Below, one piece after another: positions 41,844-42,734 of a stretch of DNA of 42,734 nucleotides (within the stretch, counting starts at the first letter, position 1; the number at the start of each line of letters is the position of its first letter). Made by a program: the position numbers and the translations under genes. The stretch comes from Anoxybacteroides tepidamans (lineage in GTDB: Bacteria; Bacillota; Bacilli; Bacillales; Anoxybacillaceae), in NCBI RefSeq assembly GCF_014201465.1, contig NZ_JACHEP010000001.1:1-42734 (forward strand), given 5' to 3'. Below the pieces are notes generated by a model. The model searched no databases, had not been told where the DNA came from, and was given only the letters and a program-made list of their open reading frames with translations.

Positions 41844-41868
41844 CCCTCCTTGTCAAAGGAGGGATTTT
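41844..41868 (+). terminator. Terminator of the transporter gene
   Basis: CCCTCCTT pairs with AAGGAGGG (41844-41851 with 41856-41863), 4-nt loop, then ATTTTTGTTT. It starts 6 bases after the stop and ends just before the convergent gene. Confidence 0.88.
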
Positions 41869-41871
41869 TGT

Positions 41872-42540
41872 TTATGGAAAATGAACAGTTTTTAAGTGAA
41901 TCACTTTCCAATAGACCGATTCCCCGCTGGCGGTGACAAGCTGGACAATGTTGTTTTGCACTTGTTTTAACAGCCCGATTTTCATTGGGTGATCCCCTAA
42001 ATCAAAAATGACTAAATGGCCTTCCATTTTTTTCAGCTGTTCTTCTAACGATCGTTGTAAGGCAAGAGAAGTCGGCTGTACGGGCAATACGTCGTTTCCT
42101 AATGTGTAAGGAGTGATGTTTTTTTGATAAGGAGTGAACCATTTTAAATGATTAAGCGAAATGAGCATCGTTTTATATACAGGAGAATAGAACACAAAAT
42201 AATCATTTAACACGCTCGTAATATAGCCGTGGATTGATTTGTTTCCAATTACATAAATTTCCACAAAACGGCTTTTGGCGTTCAATAATGTTTTTCGATA
42301 TGAAATCATCGTTTCTTCGTTGTGCAAAGGAACTTCTGGAAAAGGACTTGTGATTTGAATAGTTGGGTCAATATGAAGCTTAATGTGATGAATATGCAAG
42401 TGAGGAATGTACAAATACTCTTTTCCTGTATAAATCACGACAATATCAATACCAAAATCAACAAGCACCCCTTGAACAATCGTTCCTCCAGAAACTTCTA
42501 GTTTTATTTGTTTTCCAAGTAATGATTTTAATTGATCCAT
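41872..42540 (-). CDS. CotB-like spore-coat protein
   Basis: A 222-residue protein: MDQLKSLLGKQIKLEVSGGT, VQGVLVDFGIDIVVIYTGKE, YLYIPHLHIHHIKL, then a second related segment (SRFVEIYVIGNKSIHGYITS, VLNDYFVFYSP, MLISLNHLKWFTPY) and a third near the end (HLVIFDLGDHPMKIGLLKQV). These three related beta-rich units match the repeat plan of the CotB coat-protein family (DUF2642-like). The charged C-terminal tail of full CotB is missing; a highly charged gene lies upstream instead. ATG at 42540 has AAAAAGGATGGGG before it. Expected in the outer spore coat; expression in the mother cell is inferred. Confidence 0.65.
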   Translation of the reverse strand: MDQLKSLLGKQIKLEVSGGTIVQGVLVDFGIDIVVIYTGKEYLYIPHLHIHHIKLHIDPTIQITSPFPEVPLHNEETMISYRKTLLNAKSRFVEIYVIGNKSIHGYITSVLNDYFVFYSPVYKTMLISLNHLKWFTPYQKNITPYTLGNDVLPVQPTSLALQRSLEEQLKKMEGHLVIFDLGDHPMKIGLLKQVQNNIVQLVTASGESVYWKVIHLKTVHFP

Positions 42541-42588
42541 GTTCCCCATCCTTTTTACTTCAAACGAGTGACGAACATACGGCATACT

Positions 42589-42734
42589 TTATTTATCATG
42601 CTTGTCATCTTTCTCTTGTTTTTTCCGTTTCTCGTCTTTGTTTTTTTCTTCATCCTTTTTCTTTTTTTCATCCTTGTCATCATCTTTTTTCTTCTCATCT
42701 TTGTCCTTTTCTTCGTCCTTTTTCTCTTCTTTTT
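42589..42734 (-). CDS. Lys/Asp/Glu-rich protein, C-terminal part only
   Basis: The minus-strand reading ends KKDDDKDEKKKKDEEKNK, DEKRKKQEKDDKHDK and a stop at 42589-42591. At least 47 residues of pure Lys/Glu/Asp run into the window end, so the start is outside. Such tails occur on spore-coat proteins of the CotB/CotH group in this family, and the gene ends 48 bp before the CotB-like gene on the same strand. The function is not clear from this part. Confidence 0.7.
   Translation of the reverse strand, partial: KEEKKDEEKDKDEKKKDDDKDEKKKKDEEKNKDEKRKKQEKDDKHDK

Noticed and set aside
1-42734. CRISPR array, tRNA or rRNA genes
   Set aside because: No regularly spaced short repeats, no tRNA-like cloverleaf and no rRNA sequence were seen.

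Overview
The window looks like chromosome of a moderately thermophilic, spore-forming Bacillaceae of the Anoxybacillus/Parageobacillus/Geobacillus group. This is inferred from the odhAB genes, a CotB-like spore-coat gene, Bacillus-type promoters and Shine-Dalgarno sites, and many broken transposases of types common in that group. Core genes are moderate in GC (low to mid forties by hand count of a few lines). The defence genes at 2.4-8.0 kb and the middle of the mod gene are clearly richer in AT.

Layout. 1-2.4 kb is a graveyard: an IS630-type transposase with an internal deletion, an intact NYN-domain gene with a TTG start, and a broken Rpn (PD-(D/E)XK) gene. 2.4-17.1 kb is a defence island read entirely on the minus strand. 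It has two blocks. The first is SIR2 + HerA followed by a DUF262/HNH gene. The second is a tight four-gene operon: SNF2-type helicase with a PLD-like N-terminus, DUF4391 protein, and type III Mod and Res. Two repeat families have one copy on each side of this island: an 81-82-bp terminator-bearing repeat (2316 and 19587) and a 108-bp repeat (1563 and 17327). The second repeat carries its own promoter, hairpin and terminator. 17.3-19.7 kb is a second graveyard (two Rpn fragments, an IS110 fragment, a hydrolase fragment) with one intact Uma2-type gene. The repeat at 19587 has replaced the last codons of a sirtuin gene.

From 19.6 kb the window is ordinary chromosome: sirtuin; odhA-odhB (2-oxoglutarate dehydrogenase E1 and E2); an SDR oxidoreductase; two EamA-type exporters, one divergent from a LysR regulator; a DJ-1/PfpI protein; a broken fructosamine-kinase gene; a CopZ-like Fe-S/zinc protein; a HesB-like protein; an ArsR regulator with an SRPBCC gene carrying one premature stop; Nudix; an ABC-2 transporter with a GDSL esterase; an MBL-fold hydrolase; glnA; a nucleotidyltransferase pair; a gamma-glutamylcyclotransferase-like protein; a cold-shock protein; an ArsB-like transporter; and a CotB-like coat gene followed upstream by a Lys/Asp/Glu-rich partial gene cut by the window end.

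The most unusual non-coding signals are: (i) a 128-nt perfect-stem four-way junction at 36336-36463 between glnA and the MBL gene, followed on the minus strand by an orphan terminator (36174-36235) whose loop carries an anti-Shine-Dalgarno CCUCC; (ii) the duplicated promoter-hairpin-terminator cassette at 1563 and 17327; (iii) an operator that exactly fills the promoter spacer of the SRPBCC-arsR unit; (iv) a structured 5' leader of about 160 nt in front of the cold-shock gene. No tRNA, rRNA or CRISPR array was seen.
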